DNA of 64,000 bases from Aptenodytes patagonicus (taxonomy: Eukaryota > Chordata > Aves > Sphenisciformes > Spheniscidae). Location of the stretch: the NCBI RefSeq assembly GCF_965638725.1, contig NC_134963.1:12366501-12430500 (forward strand), written 5' to 3'. The notes under the pieces are model-generated. The model was not told the DNA's origin, made no database searches, and saw nothing but the letters and a program-made list of their open reading frames with translations. Within the stretch, counting starts at the first letter, position 1. Each line of letters starts with the position of its first letter. Position numbers and translations under genes: made by a program. Of this stretch, positions 42,201 through 49,207 are shown one piece after another.

Positions 42201-45018
42201 CTCAACTCACTAATCTGTGATTGTGATATTATCACCCTTTACCCCCCCTTTTTTTTCCAAACGGATTTAAGAGTTAATTGGCTCACAAAAGGCCCCAATA
42301 AGCACCAAAGACATCACAAGGTAATTAATTAAAACACACAGCCATGAACAGGGCCTCCCTCTTTCAGCAAGTCTGAGTTGCTAGATCAGCTCTACTTGTT
42401 CAACAAATATTAGGCTTTTAATCTCTAAACAATTACCATCCCACCTTTGTCAAGATTCCTTCAACAAACAAAAGAAATAAAGAAACACAAGAGGAGGGCA
42501 AGACTAAATCATTACCTGGCAGTCCCCATCAAAGCATATTGTTAAATAGCCATTTTTTAACTTTACATTAGAAAATCAACAATGTACGAAATCTGACTGT
42601 GCCAATGCATGTTCTCAAATTACCACAAGACATCTTCAGAATTGTCTGGCATGCCTGTGAATAAAACCTTTGCCTCAGCCTGCACTTGTCCTACTAAAAC
42701 CAGACTTCTTTAGATCTGATCCCCCTGCTCCATTCAGTGAAAATTATTTTGTACTTATCACCTGGTCTGGAATTCTTTTAACCTTCTTCTTTGATGCCAG
42801 GTATACCCAACTTGATCCAGATTGTCATGACCTCTGTCCTGAAATTGATGTCTGGCAGACTGGGGAGCAACAGACTGCCCAGTTGCATGCATTTGATGCC
42901 TAGATAGTTGTCGGGTTTCATGCGTCTTCAGAGATTTTGAACTTAAAAGAAGAAATATTTTGTGTAAAACTACATTAACTGCAAAGAAGCGGCATTATTT
43001 CAATAAATTAATCTATAACAAATGTATACAATCATATAGAAGTTGACAGCTACAAAATGTTAAAACACGTTTATTGTCTTTTTATCAGGCATTTTTCACT
43101 ATCTGGAATTTTAAAGTTGTTTCCCCAAGACAAGCAGGAAGACACATTTCAGCGCAATCACGTCACAGACAATTCCTTTCTCCTCTAATGAAATGAAATG
43201 GAAAAGCACTAAAATACATTTGTGCTTCCCCTCCCATGTGTATGCATACAGTGTGCCTTTACAGAGAAGATTTGAATGTATTTTTCTGCCTTTTATTCTT
43301 GAACATATCAAGGTATTCTGTCTATTGCTGAAAAACTCTCTTGAGGATTAGGGAACTGAAGTGAGAATTTCCCATTTTAACATGAAATGCAATTTATATA
43401 TACAGTTCTTTTACAAGGAACTCTTTCCCAGTTTTCCTCATATTTTAACTAAATGTGTTTCTTCTTTAAAAAAAACTAAAAATCCCTTCCTGTTTTTACA
43501 TATTCATCATTAAAAAGCAAAATTAGGCATATTTTTCCATCATACAGTTTACTTTCACACGTAGTTCTAATCTAAAAAATAACAAGTATGTTTTTATGAA
43601 TTCTAAGTACTTTGCCTCAGTAATTTTCTGAAAACAAGAATGATAAAAAAAAATCTAACCAGATAAAACTTGCTGAACCAGTTGTATTGAAGCTTCTTTC
43701 CCAAAACAAATACTGCCACCACCCTGAAAATTTGCACATTAGAACCACAAACACATTCTTGAACCTCGTAACAGGCAACAGAAGAGGATAGTCTGAAGTC
43801 TCACCCTAATAATCACCTGAACTGAGCTAGGAAAAACATGGCTGCAGCTAGAAAAAAAATGTTGGTTCCACAAAGTTACTGGAACAATCCAGACTACTAA
43901 GTTTCAGGAGTTCAGCTGAATAACCGCTCACAGTATTAACAATAAATCATTGCGGGAGGGGGAAAAACCCAACAACAAAACCAAAACCCAACCCCGCCAC
44001 ACACACACAAAATCTCATAGGAGGTAATACAGTATTTTTGGCTTGTTCCAGCAAGCTGCAAGGAGCTAAAACAAAGCCAATGAAAGAAAACAAGACCTGT
44101 ATTTTGTGAGAGAGTTAAATTCTTGTTCTCCTATAAAATATTATTTGAATGTTTCCTGAAAGAGGTGGGCCTCATCCAGCAGACAGAAGAATTCTGTTCA
44201 TGTCAACATGTGCAGTTAAGGCAGCTGTATGCACTTTTGAAGAAAAGTGTTTCAGGCACTTTTAAATTTATGCAAAATAGCTTTCAGCATGAATTCTTGT
44301 ACACATCTATTAGGCCCAATTCCCTTTAAAACCATCTAATCTGCTCCAAAGGTAAAGCTGGTCTGACCATATGCAATGACAATGTAACACAAAGTAATCA
44401 AAAAATCAAGCTCGGGTAGAACATGTAAAAGTTTTGTATTAAAGTCTAAGGCATGTGAATACTTAATGATTTTCCAACATATGTAATTTTTAACAGATTA
44501 TTCCTAAATTTGAAACACTGTATGTGCTACACATATGTAGTGATGACAGCCCATGCCCATGAGAATTTATGTCAAGTAACCACGAAAAGTAAGAGTTGAA
44601 GAAGGATGTAAAGTTACAAAAAAGCACGTGAAGAATAAGAAAACTGACTAATACCACAGAATAAATCTGTGGTTGGGACAAAAACTATATCCAAATATCT
44701 TACATTCCAGTCTAATATCTCAAGCTCAAGAACATAATTTTTATATTTGAATGTTATGATACATAAACCCACATAAAGTTGTGTTTCACGATGCTTTTGG
44801 CGGGGGGGGGGGGCATTTGTTTGTTGTTTCTGTTTTAAGAGGAACACTTTCTGATTAGTAATGCTCCATAGAGACGAATAAGCCCTCATATGAGAATAAC
44901 TCAACTTTCTTCTGTCCCATGCATAAGATGTCATAATTGAAAAAAAAAAAAAATCACAGCTGAGCTCTTTAACAAGGTAGCATCTTATTATTGCTTACCT
45001 GCTTCTGGATTTCTCCAT
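15971..45018 (-). CDS. SFI1: SFI1, centrin-binding spindle/centriole protein (spliced gene, coding span)
   Basis: SFI1 is a long helical protein of the centriole whose Trp-containing repeats each bind a centrin. Thirty-two coding exons were read on the minus strand; every junction keeps phase and the joined frame is 3657 bases (1218 codons plus stop), against about 1242 residues in human. The repeat pattern is plain in the translation: blocks such as [28 protein letters not shown] and [15 protein letters not shown] recur at spacings of 30 to 40 residues over most of exons 3-24. The C-terminal part has a fast-evolving Ser/Pro-rich linker (exons 26-29) and a coiled coil (exons 30-32). The start ATG at 45016-45018 has a good Kozak context (AAAATGG) and gives MEKSRS, like the internal MEKK of human SFI1; an upstream coding extension cannot be excluded. 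The gene is tail-to-tail with PISD and head-to-head with EIF4ENIF1. Relative to human, about two repeats between exons 14 and 15 were not found. Confidence 0.93.
16632..16734 (-). CDS. SFI1: SFI1 exon 31
   Basis: Encodes [15 protein letters not shown] and QEELDQ, matching the human SCRRQASSLRRWLEL region of the C-terminal coiled coil. Donor GTGTGT; phases fit both neighbours. Confidence 0.92.
17424..17547 (-). CDS. SFI1: SFI1 exon 30
   Basis: Encodes a coiled coil with [19 protein letters not shown], matching human LEAELEEIQQQLLHY. Acceptor ATTCAG and donor GTATGT on the minus strand. Confidence 0.93.
18329..18470 (-). CDS. SFI1: SFI1 exon 29, divergent linker
   Basis: Chosen because it is the only open segment that converts phase 0 from exon 28 to the phase 1 needed by exon 30, with donor GCAG|GTAGGT. 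It encodes a poorly conserved stretch with [19 protein letters not shown]. The acceptor TTGTAG is the best site after an in-frame stop, but an AG nine bases further on is also possible. Confidence 0.75.
19170..19431 (-). CDS. SFI1: SFI1 exon 28, Ser/Thr-rich linker
   Basis: Acceptor TTTACAG, donor GTGAGT. It encodes a low-conservation linker including [20 protein letters not shown], in the position of the Pro/Ser-rich C-terminal region of human SFI1. Phase 2 in, 0 out. Confidence 0.85.
19500..19524. repeat. A25 homopolymer
   Basis: Uninterrupted run of A on the plus strand (T on the SFI1 sense strand), about 70 bases upstream of SFI1 exon 28. Similar runs lie at 3310-3331 (T) and 33198-33220 (A). 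Confidence 0.9.
20615..20710 (-). CDS. SFI1: SFI1 exon 27
   Basis: Encodes [17 protein letters not shown], which aligns with human QPRRPHFLLEPAQS. Acceptor TTTCAG, donor GTAGAA. Confidence 0.9.
21675..21913 (-). CDS. SFI1: SFI1 exon 26
   Basis: Begins [20 protein letters not shown], matching human AAHSLHRAVRRCATLWKQKV, then LKKQVTF (human SRKVTF). It holds the last recognisable Trp repeat and the start of the linker. Confidence 0.94.
22657..22833 (-). CDS. SFI1: SFI1 exon 25
   Basis: Encodes [34 protein letters not shown] and LQAQHQLK, matching human LLQEGATRLLRFAASMKASR. 59 codons, phase 0 both sides. Confidence 0.94.
23210..23284 (-). CDS. SFI1: SFI1 exon 24
   Basis: 25 codons encoding [20 protein letters not shown] and LQRK, matching human ALWFWAFSLQAK. 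Acceptor GATAG, donor GTAAGA. Confidence 0.93.
23578..23652 (-). CDS. SFI1: SFI1 exon 23
   Basis: 25 codons encoding [19 protein letters not shown], matching human LLAQRLSRTCFRQWRQQ. Acceptor TTACAG, donor GTAAGG. Confidence 0.92.
24087..24247 (-). CDS. SFI1: SFI1 exon 22
   Basis: Encodes [20 protein letters not shown] and [20 protein letters not shown], matching the human [20 protein letters not shown] repeat. Phase 1 in, 0 out. Confidence 0.94.
24924..25020 (-). CDS. SFI1: SFI1 exon 21
   Basis: Encodes [19 protein letters not shown], almost the same as human VLVQWREAVSVQMYYRQQE. Acceptor TTTAG, donor GTGAGC. Confidence 0.95.
25526..25628 (-). CDS. SFI1: SFI1 exon 20
   Basis: Encodes [17 protein letters not shown] and HYRRAILSK, matching human HYRRTICSK. 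Acceptor TTCAG, donor GTAGGG. Confidence 0.94.
26284..26360 (-). CDS. SFI1: SFI1 exon 19
   Basis: Encodes [20 protein letters not shown] then TRLLLR, one helical repeat segment. Acceptor TTGCAG, donor GTAAGC. Confidence 0.92.
26782..26877 (-). CDS. SFI1: SFI1 exon 18
   Basis: 32 codons with [20 protein letters not shown], a clear centrin-binding repeat. The acceptor follows a run of C residues on the minus strand. Confidence 0.93.
27654..27729 (-). CDS. SFI1: SFI1 exon 17
   Basis: Encodes [20 protein letters not shown] and NKWRE, matching the human FHMAQLLRWAWSQWRE repeat. Acceptor TGTAG, donor GTGAGA. Confidence 0.92.
27973..28151 (-). CDS. SFI1: SFI1 exon 16
   Basis: Encodes [17 protein letters not shown] and [19 protein letters not shown], matching human LHAERQLLYRSWFMWHQQ and HHRHGRLKKAFCLWRES. 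Donor GTAAGA in phase 2. Confidence 0.95.
29067..29148 (-). CDS. SFI1: SFI1 exon 15
   Basis: Encodes [20 protein letters not shown] and YRMGERR, aligning with human RETLEKQVFSLWRQKM and RLAER. Acceptor TTGCAG, donor GTAAAT. Confidence 0.92.
29149..32026 (-). other. SFI1: SFI1 intron 14, large, no exon supported
   Basis: A 2.9-kb intron at the place where human SFI1 has about 67 more residues. Exons 14 and 15 join in frame without help. Donor-like sites occur on the minus strand at about 30842, 31654 and 31790, but none ends an open segment with the Trp-repeat pattern. A tract rich in AAAC/AAAAC lies at about 29421-29459. Confidence 0.6.
32027..32124 (-). CDS. SFI1: SFI1 exon 14
   Basis: Encodes [20 protein letters not shown] and VAHARYR, matching human LLHRFWNLWRSQIEQKKERE. 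Acceptor TTTCAG, donor GTATGC. Confidence 0.94.
32496..32588 (-). CDS. SFI1: SFI1 exon 13
   Basis: 31 codons with [18 protein letters not shown] and YRQHQVT, matching human ALKDNVTHAHLQQIRRNLAH. Acceptor TTACAG, donor GTGAGT. Confidence 0.94.
33722..33789 (-). CDS. SFI1: SFI1 exon 12
   Basis: Encodes [20 protein letters not shown] then LL, matching human MLLCAEEAAQFEMAEEHHRH. Acceptor GACAG, donor GTAAGA; reading could run on past the donor, but the phase and homology of exon 13 support splicing. Confidence 0.92.
34232..34393 (-). CDS. SFI1: SFI1 exon 11
   Basis: Encodes [39 protein letters not shown] and KH, matching human VEKLARKMALRRAFTHWKHY. Donor GTATCC is weak but the phase fits exon 12. 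An acceptor two bases upstream is AG-less; one two bases downstream would change phase. Confidence 0.92.
34458..34487. repeat. 15-base perfect tandem duplication
   Basis: GGCCATGACATTTAA occurs twice in a row in SFI1 intron 10, just upstream of exon 11 on the minus strand. Confidence 0.9.
34864..34891 (-). CDS. SFI1: SFI1 exon 10, 28-base microexon
   Basis: Nine codons plus one base (SDKSQLRQD). It has acceptor TTGATAG and donor GTAAAG, and is the element that turns phase 0 from exon 9 into the phase 1 needed by exon 11. Adding it restores the usual spacing between the Trp of one repeat and the His pair of the next. Human has VKRQQNEMAERFHH at the corresponding place. Confidence 0.8.
35063..35145 (-). 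CDS. SFI1: SFI1 exon 9
   Basis: Encodes [20 protein letters not shown] then QAWLAK, a Trp-repeat segment. Acceptor TTTTAG; the donor GTTATA is weak. Confidence 0.82.
35227..35383 (-). CDS. SFI1: SFI1 exon 8
   Basis: Encodes [19 protein letters not shown] and [20 protein letters not shown], matching human AWSQWREQLLYVQKEKQK and HHQHWQKRRFLKAWLEYLQV. Acceptor TGTCAG, donor GTGAGT. Confidence 0.95.
36401..36672 (-). mobile_element. CR1 LINE 3' fragment
   Basis: On the plus strand it begins TCATAGAATTGTAGAATATC, followed by GTTGGAAGGGACCCATCA and a 'gagtccaactccctg' core, which is the reverse complement of the CR1 3' end with its ATTCTATG-like tail. It is 5'-truncated, as usual for CR1, and lies in SFI1 intron 7. 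No open reading frame remains. Confidence 0.85.
36809..36911 (-). CDS. SFI1: SFI1 exon 7
   Basis: Encodes [14 protein letters not shown] and [18 protein letters not shown], matching human VWWSTWRQRLGQ and HRALSLQVQAWSQW. Acceptor TGGCAG, donor GTAAGT. Confidence 0.94.
37186..37303 (-). CDS. SFI1: SFI1 exon 6
   Basis: Encodes [20 protein letters not shown] then [19 protein letters not shown], matching human KQKMRQAWKSWLIYVVVRR and TKLQMQTTALEFRQR. Acceptor CACAG, donor GTAAGA. Confidence 0.95.
38551..38630. repeat. A/C-rich low-complexity tract
   Basis: Irregular AAAC/CAAA-type repeats in SFI1 intron 5, also seen at 35549-35582. The long minus-strand frame across it is a by-product of its composition. 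Confidence 0.7.
38895..38989 (-). CDS. SFI1: SFI1 exon 5
   Basis: Encodes [19 protein letters not shown] and [10 protein letters not shown], matching human YYLYNLMFQTWKTYVRQQQ and RNKYIRAEVH. Donor GTAAGT. Confidence 0.95.
39294..39401 (-). CDS. SFI1: SFI1 exon 4
   Basis: Encodes [20 protein letters not shown] and LRADSHYR, matching human FYYEQRLLRKVFEEWKEEWW and VRADCHYR. Donor GTTTGT is weak; phase fits exon 5. Confidence 0.95.
39402..41618 (-). other. SFI1: SFI1 intron 3
   Basis: A 2.2-kb AT-rich intron with several A-rich runs; no exon, RNA gene or clear transposon seen. Confidence 0.65.
41619..41690 (-). CDS. SFI1: SFI1 exon 3
   Basis: Encodes [20 protein letters not shown] then SKAR, nearly the same as human [20 protein letters not shown] and SKAR. 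Acceptor TTCCAG, donor GTAGAT. Confidence 0.96.
42762..42941 (-). CDS. SFI1: SFI1 exon 2
   Basis: Encodes a divergent, His/Gln-rich N-terminal part that ends [14 protein letters not shown], aligning with human CTRQGRLRELRIR. Acceptor TTTTAAG, donor GTGATA. Phase 2 on both sides. Confidence 0.9.
42942..44998 (-). other. SFI1: SFI1 intron 1 (between first two coding exons)
   Basis: A 2.1-kb intron. It holds a CA/AAC-rich tract (about 43966-44010) and a G13 run at about 44803-44815; no exon supported. Confidence 0.65.
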
Positions 45019-45036
45019 TTTGCTACAGTTCCAAGT
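44999..45036 (-). CDS. SFI1: SFI1 first coding exon with likely start codon
   Basis: A 38-base exon between acceptor CTGCAG and donor GTAAGC on the minus strand. The ATG at 45018-45016 gives MEKSRS and joins exon 2 in frame; A at -3 and G at +4 favour initiation. The 18 bases before it in the exon are also open, so a longer N-terminus is possible. Confidence 0.75.
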
Positions 45037-45814
45037 CTGCAGTAAACAAATGCTCTCCCTGCACTGGAATGCTTTATATCAGCTTTGGGCAAAGCATAAA
45101 TTAGTTCCTGTTATTTGTGATGAATCCATCAAATGGATCGATACTAAATGCACTCTGTATCTTAACAATAACAGGAATTCCACTCACTCGACCCGCATAC
45201 AAATAGCATAATGCAATTCTAGATGTTTAACGTGAAAAGCATCTGTCTGCACACTCACAGCTTCACTGACCTGAACGATACTGTGCTGGCGTAATTTACT
45301 GGTAATAAAGTCATAACCGTTTGAATCCTAAGACGGCAACTGTACCTACCCAAATAAAGCTGTGCTAAAAAGATGCTATAAAGAAGGAGATGACCCTAAG
45401 TTATGTTCCCCTATTTAGAAATAAAATAATAATCAAGGGTGACAAAATCAGTACCTAATCAAACTGACTCCTTTTCCCTAAGCTTCTCTCCCATCACAAG
45501 CACACAGAAATGAAGAAAACACTGAATTCCACCCAGCTCCAGCGAGAACTTCTGTATGCACAGAACCTTCCACCTGTCAAAGGCCTCAGAGAGAATAAGA
45601 CTCTGTGAAAGCACCTGGACTTACGACCAGCAATCTCCTTGTAAGCGTGAGATCCAAAGTGGACGTTTCTATAAGCAAGGTTTAAGGTGTGACAGAAAAA
45701 ACCCCAACAACTTACTGCAGCCAATCTGAGTTTGCCTGCACGAAATGCCTTTCGGCAGAGGAGAATTATAATCTGAACGCTTTTTGTGCTTATGGACGAA
45801 CACTCAAGAACCAC
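45037..45814 (-). other. SFI1: SFI1 5' intron and candidate 5' UTR exon donor
   Basis: Between the first coding exon and the CpG island. On the minus strand a strong donor, GGTC|GTAAGT, ends a possible non-coding first exon at 45625. The start of that exon is not visible from sequence and probably lies in the island. Confidence 0.45.
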
Positions 45815-46700
45815 ACCACGCCGCTCTAAAAACCCCGCCTTGAGGCGCCGGAGGCCGCGGCCGCGGTGCCTGCCTCCCGCGCCACCCAACAAACGGATCC
45901 CGCCGCCCCCCCGCCCCGCTGAAGGCGCTACGGACCCCGCAGCCAAAGCGGCGCAGCCTCCCCCTCGGGACCGGCCGGCTGCGGTAACGGCTGGGCGAAG
46001 GCAACGCCTCGCGGGGCCCCGGCACGGCGTCTCTCGGGAGGCTCGGGGCGGCCCCGCAGCGCCACACGGAAGCCGGCGGGCAGCAGCGGGAGCCCGCAGG
46101 CTCTGCCCTTCCTGACCGAGATGTCCCCGCTCTCGCAGACGCCCGCACGGCCCCGGCCGCCTTCGCAAGCCGCGTCCAAGCGGGGCGAGCGGCAGTGCCA
46201 GCCCCGCCGGGAGGCTGCGCCAGGGGCCGGAGGCAGCCGGGCCGGAGGCAGCCGGGGCGGAGGGAGGGAGGGGGGGGGGGGGGGGCCGGAGGCAGCCGGG
46301 GCGGAGGGAGGGAGGGGGGGGGGGGGGGGGGGGGAGGCCCGCCGCAGCAACCGCTACTCCCTGCCTCCCCGCCCGCCCTCACAGCAGGAGAGGGATGAGC
46401 CCCGCCCACCACCACGAAGAGGGGCCGGAGCGCCGCCCGCCCCCCTCGGCGGAGCCGCCGCAGCGCCCCCCGGCGGCAGGGAGGGGTGCGGCCCGGCGGG
46501 AGCGCCGCGCCGGCCGGCCCGCTGCCCCCGCGCCGGTAAGGGCCGGTCGAGGCTGCGCCGACCTTGAGCCCCCGGGCTGCCCGGGGGGCGCAGCCGCCGC
46601 CAGGACAAATATTTGTCGACTTCGGGCACAAAGCGCAGTGCCGAGCAGCGGGAAAAGGGCTAAGCGTGCCGTGGCACTGAACTGCTGCTCACGCGGCACT
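45815..46700. promoter_or_regulatory. CpG island, SFI1 side of the divergent promoter
   Basis: Very CpG-rich with many GC boxes. It lies just upstream of the SFI1 5' exons on the minus strand and is therefore the likely SFI1 promoter. Long open frames in it on both strands are caused by the lack of AT-rich stop codons. Confidence 0.75.
46226..46334 (+). repeat. duplicated G-rich minisatellite with poly-G runs
   Basis: A unit of about 45-50 bases (GCCGGAGGCAGCCGGGGCGG, then AGGG repeats and poly-G) occurs at 46241-46285 and again at 46285-46334, preceded by a partial copy at 46226-46240. The poly-G runs are 16 and 21 long. The sequence is strongly G-quadruplex-prone. Confidence 0.85.
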
Positions 46701-47539
46701 GCGAATGGAGGAAAACAAGTATTTCACCATTTCTGTGCCATCGGGCTTTTCTGCTACGAGTATCCAGTAACCGGTGTCTCACAAAAGATGTGCCTTTAGG
46801 AACGGACAAAATAGTATTTCAGCTCACAACAGCAATGCGTACGAAAGCTACAGCGAAACACACCACCGTTCAGGCCCTCTCAAAGGCAGTGCCTACAGCA
46901 TCTCGCAACGGCCGCTCGCCGAGAGGCTCGTGGCCCACTGGTTGCTACCGAGTCTCGCCGCGTGTTTGAAAAGCAAACTCGTTAGGAGAAACTTCATAAT
47001 AGCCGCAGTGCTATCTTATTTATAATACAGCGTTTTGCCATTTCAGAAAAAAATGTGAAATGTTTTTTGCTTCATTCCACAAGTAACCAGCTTTTAATAC
47101 TGGTGCTCAACTTCGCTAGAGAGCAGGGAAGAAAACATTTTATTCGCCAGATGCTGCAAGGACTTCCTTGCTCCTACACAGACCCCTCTGCCAAGGGAGT
47201 TTGGAAAACCAGGGCCTCCGCTGCGTTTCGGTGTGGTACCAGGGACGCAGGTGCCGAGGACACCGCTCCCCAGCAGCGCCGCAGGCAAACGGCGCAGGCG
47301 ATCTTGCTCACTAAGTAAATTCCTTGAACCGATGTTGAAAGCAGTATCTGCTCCTTATTAGCAACAACTGAAAGATTTGCCAGGTGCCTCCGAATAAGCT
47401 ACTCCGCTCACTACCCCAATCTTCCTCCTGCTGCCTCGTGGAAATGCCCAATTTCACTTTTGACAGAAGACTGGTAAAGGGTGTTTTAACATACATACAA
47501 CCTGACAGGGCAGCGTGCGCGGGGCACCGGAATTTTAGG
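46701..47539. other. lower-CpG spacer between the two CpG islands
   Basis: About 840 bases between the islands, with no exon, repeat or RNA gene that I can support. Confidence 0.5.
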
Positions 47540-48830
47540 CTCACGTTCCTGCTGGTACCTCACCACCGCTGCCTCCGCGCGAAAGGGCCGAGGGCAGGCT
47601 CGGGCAGCGGAGGAAGCCCCGTCAGACCCCCCCTCACCCTCCCGCGGGGGATGGGCCGCTCACGGCGGGAACACGACGGCGCTGGGCTGCTGGCGGGCGC
47701 TGACGGGGAGACTTCCCCGAGCCCGTACATGACTCCGTGCAAACGTGCGGTACGAGGAGGCGGAGGGCTCGACCAACGCGCTAACGAAGCTGTCAGCCGC
47801 GCCGCCCGCCATCGCCGCCGGTGTCGGGCTCGGCCCTAAGCGCTGAGGGGGCCGCGCTCGCCCCGCCGCTTCCCGCGCCTTCCCCGCAGCCGCGGGCCTG
47901 CGGCGGCACGGCCCCTGCCCGCCGCGGGGTCGGCCCCGGCCCCGCTGCCGCCCGGCGCCCCGCGGCCGGCACATGGCGCGCACCACGTCCCGCCGCCGCT
48001 GCTCCCGGCGGCCGCCTCCCCCGCAGGGCTGCCCGCCGAGAGTGCCTGCGGGCCCTCGGGGCGCCCCGAGCCTTTCCTCACCCACCGCAGCGCTCGCAAG
48101 GTGAGACGACGGCTCGGCGGGCTAGCCCGCGGCGGGGACACGCCGCCCGACAGCGGGGGAGCGCGGCCCCGCCGCCGCCGCCCGCCTTTCCCGGTCAGGC
48201 GCCGCGCGGGGGAGCCCCGGTGCGCGCGCCCGCCGCCGCGCCTGCGCGCGGGCCATTAAATGGGTGCGGGGTGGGTAGCGGAAGGCCCCGGTTACGGCGG
48301 CTGAGGAGAGATAGAGTCGGGCGAATAGGGAGAGGGCGCGCGAGCCAGCGCGGAGGGGGCCGGAGCCGCGCGAGCGGAGGCGGGCGGGGGACGGCGCCGG
48401 CCCGGTGCGCGTGTGGCGCGTAAGGGGGGCGAGCGCGGCGCAGGGCGCCGCCGGGGGGGGCGGGCAGGCAGGGGCGAAGCGGAGCCGGTGGCCGGGGGCA
48501 GGAAACGCCGCGGGCGGCGGTAAGGCCTTCAGCGGAGCGGAGCGCCGTCGGGAGACCCGCCGCCGGCGCGGTGAGTGCGACCGCCTGGGCGCAGAGGTGG
48601 GGGGGGGGGAGCGGCAGGGCCGTCGGCGCAGGTGAGGATCCGCTGAGTCACCTGCCCCGCCGCCGCTCCGGTGCTTTGGGACGAGGCCTCGGCCGCGCCG
48701 TGGGCCGCGCTGCCCCCGCCGCCGCGCGAGTGGCGCCCGTCCCCTCCGGGCGCCGCGGGGGGTGTCCCGGCGGCCCCGCGCCCCCCCCGGCGCTGGCGCT
48801 CGCCACCTCTTCCCCCGGTCGTGCCCACGG
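47540..48830. promoter_or_regulatory. CpG island, EIF4ENIF1 side of the divergent promoter
   Basis: Dense CpG with many GGGCGG/GGCGGG boxes and an NRF1-like site (GCGCCTGCGCGC at about 48238-48250). It immediately precedes the EIF4ENIF1 first exon candidates. Confidence 0.8.
48290..48631 (+). other. EIF4ENIF1: EIF4ENIF1 non-coding first exon candidates
   Basis: Four donor-like sites occur in turn: GTAAGG at 48420, GTAAGG at 48520, GTGAGT at 48571 and GTGAGG at 48632. One or more should splice to the exon at 49084. The exact transcription start and the donor used cannot be decided from sequence. Confidence 0.5.
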
Positions 48831-49083
48831 GGGGATCTTTGTTGTGCTAAAGCTGCTTAGGAGCTGGGCTGCTGTTCTGGGGCGTGGGGCAGGTCTGGCT
48901 GGGCTTCGGGAGCGGGTTAAATATTTCATCGAGAGCTGCTTAGTTGAGGTGGGGGAAGCTGCAAGTAGGAAAGAAATGCTGTTAGGGAATGCGTTTCTTA
49001 TCTGTTGTGTTAGGCTGGAAGGAAAATGCACCCGCTAGAAATATATGTCTCAAAATCTGACGGCTTGGTTTTGCTTTAATTAG

Positions 49084-49207
49084 GTCCGTGGTCAAAGGCT
49101 TTAACGTAACCATGGATAAAAGAGGAGGCATAACAGAAACTGAAAATGGTGATGCTTTCCTGGAGTTGAACAGAATTACAACAAAATACCCACATCGTTA
49201 TACAAAG
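49084..49207 (+). CDS. EIF4ENIF1: EIF4ENIF1 first coding exon
   Basis: Acceptor ATTAG; 28 bases of 5' UTR, then ATG at 49112. Encodes MDKRGGITETENGDAFLEL and ends PHRYTK, the first half of the eIF4E-binding motif. Donor GTTAGC. Confidence 0.95.

Noticed and set aside
42670-42903. Plus-strand frame of 77 codons
   Set aside because: It is the antisense shadow of SFI1 exon 2, which joins its neighbours in phase and aligns with human SFI1.
45494-46631. Long minus-strand open frames (up to 275 codons) in the CpG island
   Set aside because: Proline/arginine/glycine-rich low-complexity translations expected from GC-rich DNA; overlapping frames are open on both strands, and no domain or homology is visible.
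47821-49038. Plus-strand open frames of 150-200 codons in the EIF4ENIF1 CpG island
   Set aside because: GC-driven absence of stop codons; the composition is Ala/Gly/Arg-rich and the frames cross likely splice donors.
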